Below, piece by piece: positions 45,325 to 54,001 of a DNA stretch of 64,000 nt. The translations under genes were made by a program, and so were the position numbers. The stretch comes from Alcaligenaceae bacterium (GTDB lineage: Bacteria > Pseudomonadota > Gammaproteobacteria > Burkholderiales > Burkholderiaceae_B), in the NCBI GenBank assembly GCA_013416435.1, contig JACCEN010000011.1, positions 62,001 to 126,000 of the forward strand, given 5' to 3'. Positions within the stretch are counted from its first letter, which is position 1. Each line of letters starts with the position of its first letter. The notes below the pieces were generated by a model, which ran no database searches, had not been told where the DNA came from, and was given only the letters and a program-made list of their open reading frames with translations.

Positions 45325-46335
45325 TCAATTCGACTTCAACACATAAATGAGCTGTCCTGCATTCCAGCTGAACATGCCCAGGTAGCTGGATGCCGGCTGA
45401 TCGGCCTTGGTCAGCGCATCGGAATAAAGCGTGCCGCCCACCTTCGCGCCCGTTTCGCGCGCTATTTGTTCGACCAGCCTGGGGTTGGCGGCGTTCTCGA
45501 TGAACACGCCCGAAACCGACTCGCGCCTGGCCCGGTCGATCAATGCCGCAACATCGCGCGCCGAAGGTTCCGCCTCGTTGGACACCCCCGTGACCGACAG
45601 GAACCGTATGCCGTAAGCGTCGGCAAAATAGCCGAAGGCGTCATGGGAGCTGATCACCGTACGCCTCTGCTCGGGTATCTCGGACAAGGCCAGCTTGATC
45701 TCGGTATCCAGCTTCTTCATCTTCTCGATATACAGCTTGGAGCGGTTCCTGTAATACGCCCGCCGGGCCGGATCCGCCATGCCCAGCCCCTCGGCGATAT
45801 TGGCGGCGTAGAGCATCCCGTTGCTGAGGCTCTGCCAGGCGTGCGGATCTACATCCCCGGGCGTCTGCCCACGGCCCGGCGCGGGATCCTGCGCCGGGCG
45901 GCCGGCGTGCTGATGGGGGCTTTCAGCGCTCAGGCGCCTGACCGGCACCCCTTTGGACGCCAGGACTTGCAAGCCCTTGAAGCCCGCCGACTCGATCAGG
46001 CGCGGCAGCCACGGTTCGAAATCGAGTCCGTTCAGAACCAGCACCTGCGCCCCCGCCAGCGCCTGGACGTCCTTCGGCGAAGGCTCGAAGGTATGCGCAT
46101 CGGCGTCGGGCCCCACGATGGTAGACAGCGCCACGTGCTCGCCTCCGATCTCGCGCACCATATCGCCCAGGACGGAAAAACTGGCGACGACCTTCAGCGG
46201 AGGCCCCGCAAGAGAGGTCGGCTGCGCAAGTCCGTAGGCCGGCTCCAGCATGGCAACGGCTCCCGCGGCAAGCGAGGTGAGCACGAAACGGCGCGAAGAC
46301 CGGAACTCATGGAAGACAACACCGATGCGGGACAT
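45325..46335 (-). CDS. znuA: Periplasmic zinc-binding ABC receptor, ZnuA/TroA family
   Basis: This cluster A-I metal receptor of 336 residues shows VVASFSVLGDMVREIGGEHV at the mature N terminus and first metal His in DADAHTFEPSPKDV. A His-containing acidic loop (SPHQHAGR...DVDPHAW) and VISSHDAFGYFADAYGI follow, then VFIENAANPRLVEQIA. The export signal contains SRRFVL followed by a hydrophobic stretch, so Tat export is possible. The permease stop and this ATG overlap as TAATG. A Zur box upstream of the operon supports zinc as substrate, although the family also includes manganese receptors. Confidence 0.88.
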   Translation of the reverse strand: MSRIGVVFHEFRSSRRFVLTSLAAGAVAMLEPAYGLAQPTSLAGPPLKVVASFSVLGDMVREIGGEHVALSTIVGPDADAHTFEPSPKDVQALAGAQVLVLNGLDFEPWLPRLIESAGFKGLQVLASKGVPVRRLSAESPHQHAGRPAQDPAPGRGQTPGDVDPHAWQSLSNGMLYAANIAEGLGMADPARRAYYRNRSKLYIEKMKKLDTEIKLALSEIPEQRRTVISSHDAFGYFADAYGIRFLSVTGVSNEAEPSARDVAALIDRARRESVSGVFIENAANPRLVEQIARETGAKVGGTLYSDALTKADQPASSYLGMFSWNAGQLIYVLKSN

Positions 46336-47237
46336 TAGGGATGCTCCAGGATCCTGGACAGGCGCTGCCGGCGCGCGCGGGCTTGCCGTGCCGCCTGCAA
46401 CAACCCTCCGTGAGGCCCAATAAAGACCGAAAGGAAATACAAGCATCCTGCCGAAAGAATGATGGCGGGAGAAGCCGGAACATTGGCGTAGTACGAAAAC
46501 AGCAGGCCGGCGTAGGATGCCGCCGTGCCCAATGCCGCGGCCAGCACCATTTGGCGGCCGGCCGAGCTCGTCCAGAACCTCGCGGCCGTGGCCGGAAGCA
46601 TCATGATGCCCACAACCATCAACGTGCCCAGGACCTGGAATCCGGCCACCATCGTGGCCACCAGCAGCAGCAGGAACACCATGTGCACCCGGGATGCCGA
46701 GCCGCCCTGCGAGCGCAGGAAGAGAGGGTCGAGGCATTCCAGCACCAGCGGCCTGAAGATCAAGGCGAGCGCCAGGAGCGTGATGCTCGAAACCGAAGTA
46801 ACCAGCAGCAGGGCGGCGTCGTCCAGGCCCAGCACCGTGCCGAACAGTACATGGATCAGGTCCATGTTGGAGCCGCGCAGCGACACCAGCAACACGCCCA
46901 GGCCGAGCGAGACCAGGTAAAACGCGGCAAAGCTGGCATCCTCGCGCTGCGGCGTGAGCCGCGAGACGGCACCGGCCAGCGCTGCGACAAGCAGGCCGGT
47001 GATCATGCCCCCGATCGTCATCGCGCTCAATGACAGTCCGGCCGTCAGGAAACCGACCGCGACGCCGGGAAGAATGGCGTGGGCCATGGCGTCACCCATT
47101 AGGCTCATGCGCCGGAGCACCAGAAACACGCCCAGCGGCCCCGCCGCGAACGCCAAGGCGAAAGAGCCAGCGAGCGCGCGACGCATGAACGCATATTCGA
47201 TGAAGGGGCCGACGAGCACGTCCAATATCCAGCTCAC
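46335..47237 (-). CDS. znuB: Zinc ABC transporter permease, ZnuB family
   Basis: This 300-residue permease has about eight or nine membrane helices. The family segments are FMRRALAGSFALAFAAGPLGVFLVLRR, SLMGDAMAHAILPGVAVGFL and FQVLGTLMVVGIMMLPATAARFW. It starts at GTG 47237, overlapping the ATPase stop as GTGA; no ATG upstream of the first helix is available in frame. It exports nothing itself but forms the membrane channel for metal delivered by the ZnuA-like receptor. The order ATPase - permease - receptor is uninterrupted. Confidence 0.9.
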   Translation of the reverse strand: MSWILDVLVGPFIEYAFMRRALAGSFALAFAAGPLGVFLVLRRMSLMGDAMAHAILPGVAVGFLTAGLSLSAMTIGGMITGLLVAALAGAVSRLTPQREDASFAAFYLVSLGLGVLLVSLRGSNMDLIHVLFGTVLGLDDAALLLVTSVSSITLLALALIFRPLVLECLDPLFLRSQGGSASRVHMVFLLLLVATMVAGFQVLGTLMVVGIMMLPATAARFWTSSAGRQMVLAAALGTAASYAGLLFSYYANVPASPAIILSAGCLYFLSVFIGPHGGLLQAARQARARRQRLSRILEHP

Positions 47238-47944
47238 AAAAAGTCTCCCGCGCACAGATGGCGCGCCAGGTGCAGGTTCTCCGGCGTCAGGACCTCTTCC
47301 GTTCCGCCCCAGGCGACCAGTTGCCCTGCAAGCAACAGGCACTGCGGAAAATGCCTGCGCACCAGCTCCAGGTCGTGCAGCACGGCCACCACGGTCCGGC
47401 CTTCGCCGTGCCAGCGGTGCAGCAGCACCATCAAGTCTTCCGTCGTCGCCATGTCGACCGCGGCAAAAGGTTCGTCCAGCAACAAGGTGTCGGCGTCATG
47501 CAGCATCAAGCGCGCGAACAAGGCGCGCTGCAACTGGCCGCCGGACAGTGTGCCGATGATGCGATGCCCGAAGTCGGCAAGACCGACGGATTCCAGCGCG
47601 GATTGCACGCGCTCGTGCTCTTCGGCAGTGAACCGCTTCCAGGCGCCCACGCGGCGCCAGGCGCCCATGGCCACGAGATCGTAGGTGGAGATCGGGAAGC
47701 TGCGATCCAGCTCGCCCAATTGCGGCAGACAGGCGATCTGCGAGTCGGCCCGGCCCGAGGTGCGGATCTTGCCGCGCAAGGGGCTCACCAGGCCGGTGAT
47801 GCCCTTGAGCAGCGTGGACTTGCCCGCGCCGTTGGGTCCCACGATGGCGGTGAGGGAGCCGCGCTCGAACGCGCCGCTGACGTCGCGCACCGCCACGCGG
47901 TCGCGCCACCCCAAAGACACCTGGTCCAGCTCGATGACGGCCAT
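47234..47944 (-). CDS. znuC: Zinc ABC transporter ATPase, ZnuC family
   Basis: This 236-residue ABC ATPase has Walker A GPNGAGKSTLLKG, a Q-loop in ACLPQLGELDRSFP (the segment SFPISTYDLVAMGAW is typical of metal-uptake ATPases), signature LSGGQLQRALFARLM, Walker B LLLDEPFAAVD and H-loop AVLHDLELV. ATG at 47944 after AGGGCGGG is chosen; ATGs at 47959 and 47971 are alternatives that would overlap the small upstream gene. It follows that small membrane protein gene by 8 bp and overlaps znuB by 4 bp. Confidence 0.92.
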   Translation of the reverse strand: MAVIELDQVSLGWRDRVAVRDVSGAFERGSLTAIVGPNGAGKSTLLKGITGLVSPLRGKIRTSGRADSQIACLPQLGELDRSFPISTYDLVAMGAWRRVGAWKRFTAEEHERVQSALESVGLADFGHRIIGTLSGGQLQRALFARLMLHDADTLLLDEPFAAVDMATTEDLMVLLHRWHGEGRTVVAVLHDLELVRRHFPQCLLLAGQLVAWGGTEEVLTPENLHLARHLCAGDFL

Positions 47945-47952
47945 GGCCCGCC

Positions 47953-48090
47953 CTACCATCCCATCGCCCATCCTGTAAGCAGCCAAAGCAGCGCGACCGC
48001 AGCCAGCATGCAGGCCATGCGCTGAACGCACGAGGCCAGCAAGGCCGATCCGCGGTGCCGGCGGGATGAAGAGGGAAGCAGAGAAGGCAT
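47953..48090 (-). CDS. Small membrane protein at head of zinc-uptake operon
   Basis: A 45-codon frame starts ATG at 48090 (MPSLLPSSSRRHRGS) and ends TAG at 47953-47955, just 8 bp before znuC. It encodes a basic N terminus followed by one clear hydrophobic helix (about residues 26-42, CMLAAVALLWLLTGWAM). This suits a single-span membrane peptide or a small secreted precursor. It is the first frame downstream of the Zur box on this strand. No family is recognised. A GTG start 27 bases upstream is also possible. Real coding is likely but not certain. Confidence 0.55.
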   Translation of the reverse strand: MPSLLPSSSRRHRGSALLASCVQRMACMLAAVALLWLLTGWAMGW

Positions 48091-48157
48091 GATTGCGTTA
48101 GGATCGATAGGGAGCACAAATGCGCGCGCGCCCGGCATTGCTGCCGCGCGCTCACGC

Positions 48158-48175
48158 GTTATGTTATAACATAAC
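48158..48175. promoter_or_regulatory. Zur box
   Basis: GTTATGTTATAACATAAC is a perfect 18-bp palindrome closely matching the proteobacterial Zur operator core (ATGTTAT-AACAT). It lies 23 bp before zur and 67 bp before the small membrane protein that heads znuCBA, so one site can repress both divergent units when zinc is sufficient. Confidence 0.9.
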
Positions 48176-48198
48176 TTGGATTTTTTCTGATTTCTACC

Positions 48199-48663
48199 AT
48201 GCCTGCCAACCATTCGACACAGCAAACTGCCCTGGCAGCCCAGCTGCGCACCGCCGAATCGCTGTGCATGCAGCGTGGCAAACGCCTTACCCCGATACGC
48301 CGCAAGGTGCTGGAGATCCTGCTCCAGCAGCGCCGCAGCGTAAAGGCCTACGAACTGCTCGAACTGATCCGGGCCGTCCAGCCGGGCGCAGCGCCCCCCA
48401 CGGTCTATCGCGCCCTGGATTTTCTTGTTGACGAAGGCCTGGTCCACAGGCTGGATGCGATCAACGCCTGGACCGCCTGCATGGACGCCGCCGGCGAACC
48501 GCACGACCTGCTGGTGGTTTGCACCCAGTGCGGCGCCGTGGCCGAACTGAGCGACCCGACCCTCAGCCGCCAGCTTGCCCATAAAGTGGCCCACGCCGGC
48601 TTCAAGCTGTCCGGCCACGAGACCGAATTGCGTGCGATCTGCGCCGATTGCCGGGCACATTAA
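48199..48663 (+). CDS. zur: Zinc uptake regulator, Fur family
   Basis: This 154-residue Fur-family repressor has a winged helix with RLTPIRRKVLEILLQQ and APPTVYRALDFLVDEGLVHRL. A metal-binding and dimerisation domain has HDLLVVCTQCGAV and ICADCRAH, giving the structural-zinc CxxC pairs. The regulatory site contributes His and Glu residues such as GHETELRAIC. The perfect Zur box immediately upstream and the divergent metal ABC genes identify it as Zur rather than Fur. Autoregulation is expected. Confidence 0.93.
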   Translation: MPANHSTQQTALAAQLRTAESLCMQRGKRLTPIRRKVLEILLQQRRSVKAYELLELIRAVQPGAAPPTVYRALDFLVDEGLVHRLDAINAWTACMDAAGEPHDLLVVCTQCGAVAELSDPTLSRQLAHKVAHAGFKLSGHETELRAICADCRAH

Positions 48664-48759
48664 CACTTTAGAAACATATGTTTGCGCTAAAACGCATGCT
48701 GTGATGTAATCGCACGTTGAGTTTTTTTTTGCGCAGCGATTGCGCAGCGAGGCATTTCG

Positions 48760-49857
48760 ATGAAAGGCGCTGACGACCTGGATAAAATGGTACCCGTCAC
48801 CATACTCACTGGTTTCCTGGGCGCGGGTAAAACCACATTGCTCAAGCGTATTCTGACCGAATACCACGGGCGCCGAATAGCCGTCATTGAAAACGAGTTC
48901 GGGCCCGAGAGCATCGACAACGACCTGCTGGTGCAGGACAGCGACGAAGAAATCGTCGAACTTAGCAACGGCTGCGTCTGCTGCACGGTGCGCGGCGACC
49001 TCATGCGCACCCTGAACGACCTGCGCACGCGCAGGCAGGCAGGCGAACTGACCTTCGAACGGGTCATCATCGAAACCACCGGCATGGCCAACCCCGGCCC
49101 TGTCTGCCAGACCTTCTTCATGGATGACGACATCGCCGACTACTATCGGCTCGATGCCGTCATCACCGTGGTCGACGCCAAGCATGGCATGGACACGCTC
49201 GACAAGCAGGAAGAAGCGCAGAAGCAAGCGGGCTTCGCCGACAAGATCCTCATTTCCAAGAAAGACCTGGTCTCCGAAGAGGAATACCAGGCCTTGCGAT
49301 CGCGCCTGGTGCGCATCAATCCGCGCGCTTCGATCATGCCGGTGCACTTCGGGGAAGCCGATATCAAGCAGCTGCTGGACATCAGCGGCTTCAATCTGAA
49401 CACCATTCTCGATATCGACCCCGAATTCCTGGCCGAAGAGCATCCCGACGCCGCCCACGATCATCACCACCATGGCCATGACCACGACCACGACCACGGC
49501 CATGAATGCGATGAGCACTGCGGCCACCACCACCACGACCATCATCACGCCCACCACGACGATGAGATCGGCGCTTTCGTCTTCCGCTCCAACAAGGCTT
49601 TCGATCCGGAGCGCCTGGAAGAATTCTTGGGCGGCATCGTCCAGGTCTACGGCCCCGACCTCATGCGTTACAAGGGCATCTTGTATTTGAAAGGAATCAA
49701 CCGCCGCATGCTCTTCCAGGGCGTGCACATGATGATGGGCGCGGAACCCGGCAAGCCGTGGCTATCGGGTGAAAAGCCTAGTACCAAAATGGTGTTCATT
49801 GGCCGTAAACTTCCCCAGGAGATCTTCACCCGGGGACTAGAACAATGCTTGGTCTGA
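48760..49857 (+). CDS. COG0523 (CobW/ZNG1-like) GTPase metallochaperone
   Basis: This G3E-family GTPase of 365 residues has Walker A GFLGAGKTTLLKRIL, the Glu motif VIENEFGPESIDNDLL, the metal-binding CxCC in LSNGCVCCTVRGDL, IIETTGMANPGPV and the guanine-specificity ISKKDL. A His/Asp-rich loop of about 45 residues (near 230-275, with runs of HH and HD) separates the GTPase from the CobW C-terminal domain. It sits 96 bp after zur. This suggests a role in delivering scarce zinc to client enzymes. GAGG precedes the ATG at 48760. Confidence 0.92.
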   Translation: MKGADDLDKMVPVTILTGFLGAGKTTLLKRILTEYHGRRIAVIENEFGPESIDNDLLVQDSDEEIVELSNGCVCCTVRGDLMRTLNDLRTRRQAGELTFERVIIETTGMANPGPVCQTFFMDDDIADYYRLDAVITVVDAKHGMDTLDKQEEAQKQAGFADKILISKKDLVSEEEYQALRSRLVRINPRASIMPVHFGEADIKQLLDISGFNLNTILDIDPEFLAEEHPDAAHDHHHHGHDHDHDHGHECDEHCGHHHHDHHHAHHDDEIGAFVFRSNKAFDPERLEEFLGGIVQVYGPDLMRYKGILYLKGINRRMLFQGVHMMMGAEPGKPWLSGEKPSTKMVFIGRKLPQEIFTRGLEQCLV

Positions 49858-49932
49858 TTGCGAACCTCGCCGCCCGCCCGTAGTGCGGATGGTACGGATT
49901 CCAGCACCAACACCACAAAAAGAGGACACATC

Positions 49933-50376
49933 ATGGCAAGCAAATCCGCAGCCGTTAAGAACCAAGGTCAGTTGCTGACCGAAAAGGAACTGTTGGCAAT
50001 GCCAGAGGCTGACTACATGAATCAGGCCCAACTGGCATTCTTCCGCAATCGCCTGAAGGAACTGGAACAGGAAATCCTCAACAACGCCGACGCCACGACC
50101 GAAAACCTGCGCGAAACCCAATTCGTGCCGGATCCCGCCGACCGCGCCACCATCGAAGAAGAGCACGCGCTGGAACTGCGCACGCGCGACCGCGAACGCA
50201 AGCTGCTGAAGAAAGTGCAGCAATCCATCACGCGCATCGACTCCGGCGAATACGGCTGGTGCGAAGAAACCGGCGAGCCCATCGGCATCGCGCGCCTGCT
50301 GGCCCGTCCCACCGCCACTCTGTCGCTGGAAGCCCAGGAACGCCGTGAAATGCGCCAAAAGCTCTACGGCGACTGA
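49933..50376 (+). CDS. dksA: RNA polymerase-binding factor DksA, cysteine-poor type
   Basis: This 147-residue coiled-coil regulator acts with ppGpp in the RNA polymerase secondary channel. The coiled-coil tip keeps the D-x2-D-x-A pattern (DPADRA, D67, D70, A72). The C-terminal globular domain YGWCEETGEPIGIARLLARPTATLS retains only C110; the other three zinc-finger positions are T113, S131 and A134. It should therefore fold without zinc, as reported for single-Cys DksA proteins of other proteobacteria. AGAGGACACATC precedes the ATG at 49933. It is 75 bp after the GTPase gene. Confidence 0.94.
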   Translation: MASKSAAVKNQGQLLTEKELLAMPEADYMNQAQLAFFRNRLKELEQEILNNADATTENLRETQFVPDPADRATIEEEHALELRTRDRERKLLKKVQQSITRIDSGEYGWCEETGEPIGIARLLARPTATLSLEAQERREMRQKLYGD

Positions 50377-50400
50377 TCCTTCGGCCATGGTCCCCGCTCA

Positions 50401-50565
50401 GGGGTCAGACCCTTCGCAGGGCCTGACCCCTTTTGCTTTTTGTGGGGTCAGACCCCAAACGGGAACCGACCCCTTCGTTCAAGGGGTCAGACCCCGTCCG
50501 GGGTCTGACCCCACCATGGCATCTTGTGGACTCAAGGGGTCAGCCCCCCTTCGGGGTCTGACCCC
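50401..50565. repeat. Palindromic element cluster, four copies
   Basis: Copies lie at 50401-50430, 50444-50473 (right arm decayed), 50483-50512 and 50536-50565. The sequence after the last two copies shares CATCTTG, consistent with tandem duplication of element plus flank. The cluster lies between dksA and hslV. Confidence 0.94.
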
Positions 50566-50625
50566 GCCACCGCATCTTGAATCCGTCGATTCCATCCCCA
50601 TATGACAACTTCAAAGGAAGGATCC

Positions 50626-51159
<534 letters not shown>

Positions 51160-51175
51160 CGAATTCCAGACCATT

Positions 51176-52507
51176 ATGTCCGCTACCAACATGACCCCCG
51201 GGGAAATCGTCTCCGAACTCGACAAGAACATTGTCGGCCAGAACCGTGCCAAGCGTTCCGTCGCGGTCGCCCTGCGCAACCGCTGGCGCCGCCAGCAGGT
51301 GCCCGAGCCGCTGCGCAACGAAATCGTTCCCAAGAACATACTCATGATCGGACCCACGGGCGTGGGCAAGACCGAGATCGCTCGACGCCTGGCCAAGCTG
51401 GCCAATGCGCCCTTCATCAAGATCGAAGCCACCAAGTTCACCGAAGTCGGCTACGTGGGCCGCGATGTCGACACCATCATCCGCGACCTGGTCGAAATTT
51501 CCGTCAAGCAGACGCGCGACGTCGAGATGCGGCGCGTCCGCACCCAGGCCGAGGATGCCGCCGAGGACCGCATCCTCGACGTGCTGATCTCGCCCCCGCG
51601 CAATGCGCACGGCGAGCCCGAACGCGAGGAAAACAACGCCCGGCAGACCTTCCGCAAACGGCTGCGCGAAGGCAAGCTGGACGACATGCAGATCGAAATC
51701 GAGATCGCGCAAATGGCGCCCCAGATGGAGATCATGGCGCCCCCCGGCATGGAGGAAATGACCGAACAGCTCAAGGGCATGTTCGCAGGCCTGGGCCGCG
51801 ACAAAAAGAAGGTCAAGAAGATGTCGGTCAAGGACGCGTTCAAGCTTCTCACCGAAGAGGAAGCCGCGCGCCGCGTCAATGAAGAAGACTTGCGCACCAC
51901 GGCGGTCGCCAACGCCGAACAGAACGGCATCGTCTTCCTGGATGAAATCGACAAGATCGCCACCCGCCAGGAACATTCGGGCGGCGACGTGTCCCGCCAA
52001 GGCGTGCAGCGCGACCTGCTCCCATTGGTCGAAGGCACGACCGTCAATACGAAATACGGGGTCGTGCGCACCGATCACATTCTGTTCATTGCATCCGGCG
52101 CCTTCCATCTGTCGCGCCCTTCCGACCTGATCCCCGAGTTGCAGGGCCGCTTCCCGATACGTGTCGAACTCGATTCCCTGACGGCACAGGACTTCGTCCG
52201 CATCCTGTGCGACACCGACGCGTCGCTGACCAAGCAATACAGCGCGCTCCTCGGCACCGAGGACGTCACGCTGGATTTCACCGACGACGGCATCCGAAGG
52301 CTGGCGGAACTGGCCTATGAAGTGAACGAGCGCACGGAGAACATCGGCGCGCGCCGCTTGTACACGGTCATGGAAAAGCTGCTGGAGGACCTGTCATTCG
52401 ACGCCACCGCCAATAGCGGCCAGAGCGTGACCATCGACGCCGCCTATGTGAACAACAAGCTGCAGGAAACGGCAGCCAGCCAGGACCTGGCGCGCTACGT
52501 CTTGTAA
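51176..52507 (+). CDS. hslU: HslU ATPase subunit
   Basis: This AAA+ unfoldase of 443 residues feeds substrates to HslV. The N-terminal [24 protein letters not shown] is diagnostic, followed by Walker [18 protein letters not shown] and the pore-loop region EVGYVGRDV. An intermediate domain (about 110-240) is followed by Walker [13 protein letters not shown] and sensor [20 protein letters not shown]. The C-terminal DLARYVL inserts into HslV, and it is intact. The stop codon is at 52505-52507 and a palindromic element starts at the next base, so translation just escapes an element-encoded tail. Confidence 0.97.
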   Translation: MSATNMTPGEIVSELDKNIVGQNRAKRSVAVALRNRWRRQQVPEPLRNEIVPKNILMIGPTGVGKTEIARRLAKLANAPFIKIEATKFTEVGYVGRDVDTIIRDLVEISVKQTRDVEMRRVRTQAEDAAEDRILDVLISPPRNAHGEPEREENNARQTFRKRLREGKLDDMQIEIEIAQMAPQMEIMAPPGMEEMTEQLKGMFAGLGRDKKKVKKMSVKDAFKLLTEEEAARRVNEEDLRTTAVANAEQNGIVFLDEIDKIATRQEHSGGDVSRQGVQRDLLPLVEGTTVNTKYGVVRTDHILFIASGAFHLSRPSDLIPELQGRFPIRVELDSLTAQDFVRILCDTDASLTKQYSALLGTEDVTLDFTDDGIRRLAELAYEVNERTENIGARRLYTVMEKLLEDLSFDATANSGQSVTIDAAYVNNKLQETAASQDLARYVL

Positions 52508-52578
52508 GGGGTCAGACCCTTTTCGGGTCTGACCCCGATGCTTTGGAGGGGGTCAGACCCCGTACGGGGTCTGACCCC
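52508..52578. repeat. Palindromic element pair
   Basis: Copies lie at 52508-52536 (short TTTC centre) and 52549-52578 (perfect 30 bp), in the convergent gap between hslU and the CusF-like gene. Confidence 0.96.
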
Positions 52579-52591
52579 AGCAACACACCGC

Positions 52592-52894
52592 CTACTTCGA
52601 AATGGCGGTCACGGTGTATATGCCGCCATCGCGGCGAGCCTTGAAAGACACCTTGTCGCCCGGCTTGATATCGCCCAGCAGCGCGGGGTCGATCCGGTAG
52701 ACCAGCGTCATGGCTGGAAGATCCAGCGCCGCAATGGCGCCATGCTTGAGAGTGATCTTGCCCGCCTGCGCATCGATGCGGCGCACTTCGCCGGTGGCGC
52801 TGGCCTCTTGGGCGAAAGCCTGAACGGAATAGAACGAGCATACCGCCAGCGCGGCCGCAACCGCCGGCAGCAGTACTCTGCTTGGCTTACCCAT
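52592..52894 (-). CDS. CusF-like periplasmic protein with altered copper site
   Basis: This protein of 100 residues has a signal peptide (about 1-28, ending VQAFAQ) and a CusF-type OB fold. It contains GEVRRIDAQAGKITLKHGAI, then LDLPAMTLVYRID and GDKVSFKARRDGG. In E. coli CusF, Cu(I)/Ag(I) is bound by H36, W44, M47 and M49. The aligned residues here are His (KHG), Leu, Met and Leu. The tryptophan and second methionine are missing, so canonical copper binding is doubtful. No efflux genes are adjacent. Confidence 0.82.
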   Translation of the reverse strand: MGKPSRVLLPAVAAALAVCSFYSVQAFAQEASATGEVRRIDAQAGKITLKHGAIAALDLPAMTLVYRIDPALLGDIKPGDKVSFKARRDGGIYTVTAISK

Positions 52895-52949
52895 ACGCTA
52901 AACTCCTGATAAACACAGTCAAAGCATAACGCTATTTGAAGGAATACGT

Positions 52950-53450
52950 TTGAGCGACGCAGCACCCCCATACCTTCTGCGGCCGGCACGCACCGAAGAC
53001 ATCCCCCATATCCACAAGCTCATGCTGGACATGGCCGAGTTCGAAAACCTCACCGGCATTTTCAAAGCCACGCGCGACAGCTTGCGCCACAGCCTGTTCA
53101 GCGATCCGCCGGCGGTCAATTGCCTGGTGGGCGTTGCCGCCGGCGATCCCGACACGCCCATCGCGTACATCATGTGGTTTCACAACTACTCCAGCTTCCT
53201 GGATAAACGCGGCCTTTATCTGGAAGACCTCTACGTCGATCCGGAGCATCGCGGCAAAGGGGTGGGCAAGCTTGCGCTCAGGCATCTTGCGCAATTGGCG
53301 GTGGAGCTCGATTGCGGGCGATTCGAATGGTCGGTGCTCGACTGGAACCGCAATGCCATCGATTTCTACGAATACCTGGGCGCGCAGGTATTGCCGGATT
53401 GGCGCATCGTCCGGGTGACGGGCGACGCGCTGACGAAACTCGCGAACTGA
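52950..53450 (+). CDS. GNAT-family N-acetyltransferase
   Basis: This GNAT acyltransferase of 166 residues resembles the diamine/thialysine acetyltransferase subgroup. It shows YLLRPARTEDIPHIHKLMLDMAEFENL, then GLYLEDLYVDPEHRGKGVGKLALRHL with the acetyl-CoA P-loop RGKGVG, and WSVLDWNRNAIDFYEYLGA. The start is TTG at 52950 with AAGGA 8 bases upstream; no ATG fits. It is followed 20 bp later by the cobalamin adenosyltransferase gene. The physiological amine substrate is unknown. Confidence 0.87.
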   Translation: MSDAAPPYLLRPARTEDIPHIHKLMLDMAEFENLTGIFKATRDSLRHSLFSDPPAVNCLVGVAAGDPDTPIAYIMWFHNYSSFLDKRGLYLEDLYVDPEHRGKGVGKLALRHLAQLAVELDCGRFEWSVLDWNRNAIDFYEYLGAQVLPDWRIVRVTGDALTKLAN

Positions 53451-53470
53451 ACATTCAAGGACACAGCATC

Positions 53471-54001
53471 ATGGCCACGAGACTTTCCGTCATCACCACG
53501 CGCGGCGGCGATCAGGGCACGACGGGCCTGGGCGACGGTACGCGCGTCGCAAAGAACACTCCCCGTATCGACGCGCTCGGCGATGTCGATGAACTGAACA
53601 GCACCATCGGGCTGTGGCGCTGCGAAGACCTGCCGGAAGCCATCGACACCCTGCTCGGCCGCATCCAGAACGATTTGTTCGACCTGGGCGCAGAGCTATG
53701 CATACCGGGCCACGTGGCGCTGAAGGAAGAGCACGTGCTCTTCCTGGACGAGGCACTGGCCCGCTACAACGCAGACCTGGGCAAGCTGCAGGAATTCATT
53801 CTGCCCGGCGGCACTCGCGCCGCCGCCATGGCGCACATGGCGCGCACCGTATGCCGCCGCGCGGAGCGCTGCGCCGTCGGCCTGGAGGCGAACAAACCCG
53901 TCATCCAGTACCTGAACCGGCTGTCCGACCTGTGCTTCGTGCTGGCTCGCGCGCTGAACAAGCACGCGGGCCGGGGTGATGTTCTGTGGCAGCGAGACTG
54001 A
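53471..54001 (+). CDS. PduO-type ATP:cob(I)alamin adenosyltransferase
   Basis: This 176-residue trimeric PduO-type enzyme makes adenosylcobalamin. The N-terminal ATP loop is TTRGGDQGTTGLGDGTRV, followed by ALGDVDELNSTIGLW. The conserved RxxRRAER-type helix is TVCRRAERCAVG, and LNRLSDLCFVLARALNKHAG lies at the C terminus. ATG at 53471 gives the standard N terminus. Its stop codon is immediately followed by a palindromic element. No B12-dependent enzyme is encoded nearby. Confidence 0.94.
   Translation: MATRLSVITTRGGDQGTTGLGDGTRVAKNTPRIDALGDVDELNSTIGLWRCEDLPEAIDTLLGRIQNDLFDLGAELCIPGHVALKEEHVLFLDEALARYNADLGKLQEFILPGGTRAAAMAHMARTVCRRAERCAVGLEANKPVIQYLNRLSDLCFVLARALNKHAGRGDVLWQRD

Noticed and set aside
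47953-49728. 591-codon minus-strand frame spanning zur and the GTPase gene
   Set aside because: It is antisense to two well-supported genes. Only its last 45 codons (47953-48090), outside those genes, are kept as a candidate small protein.
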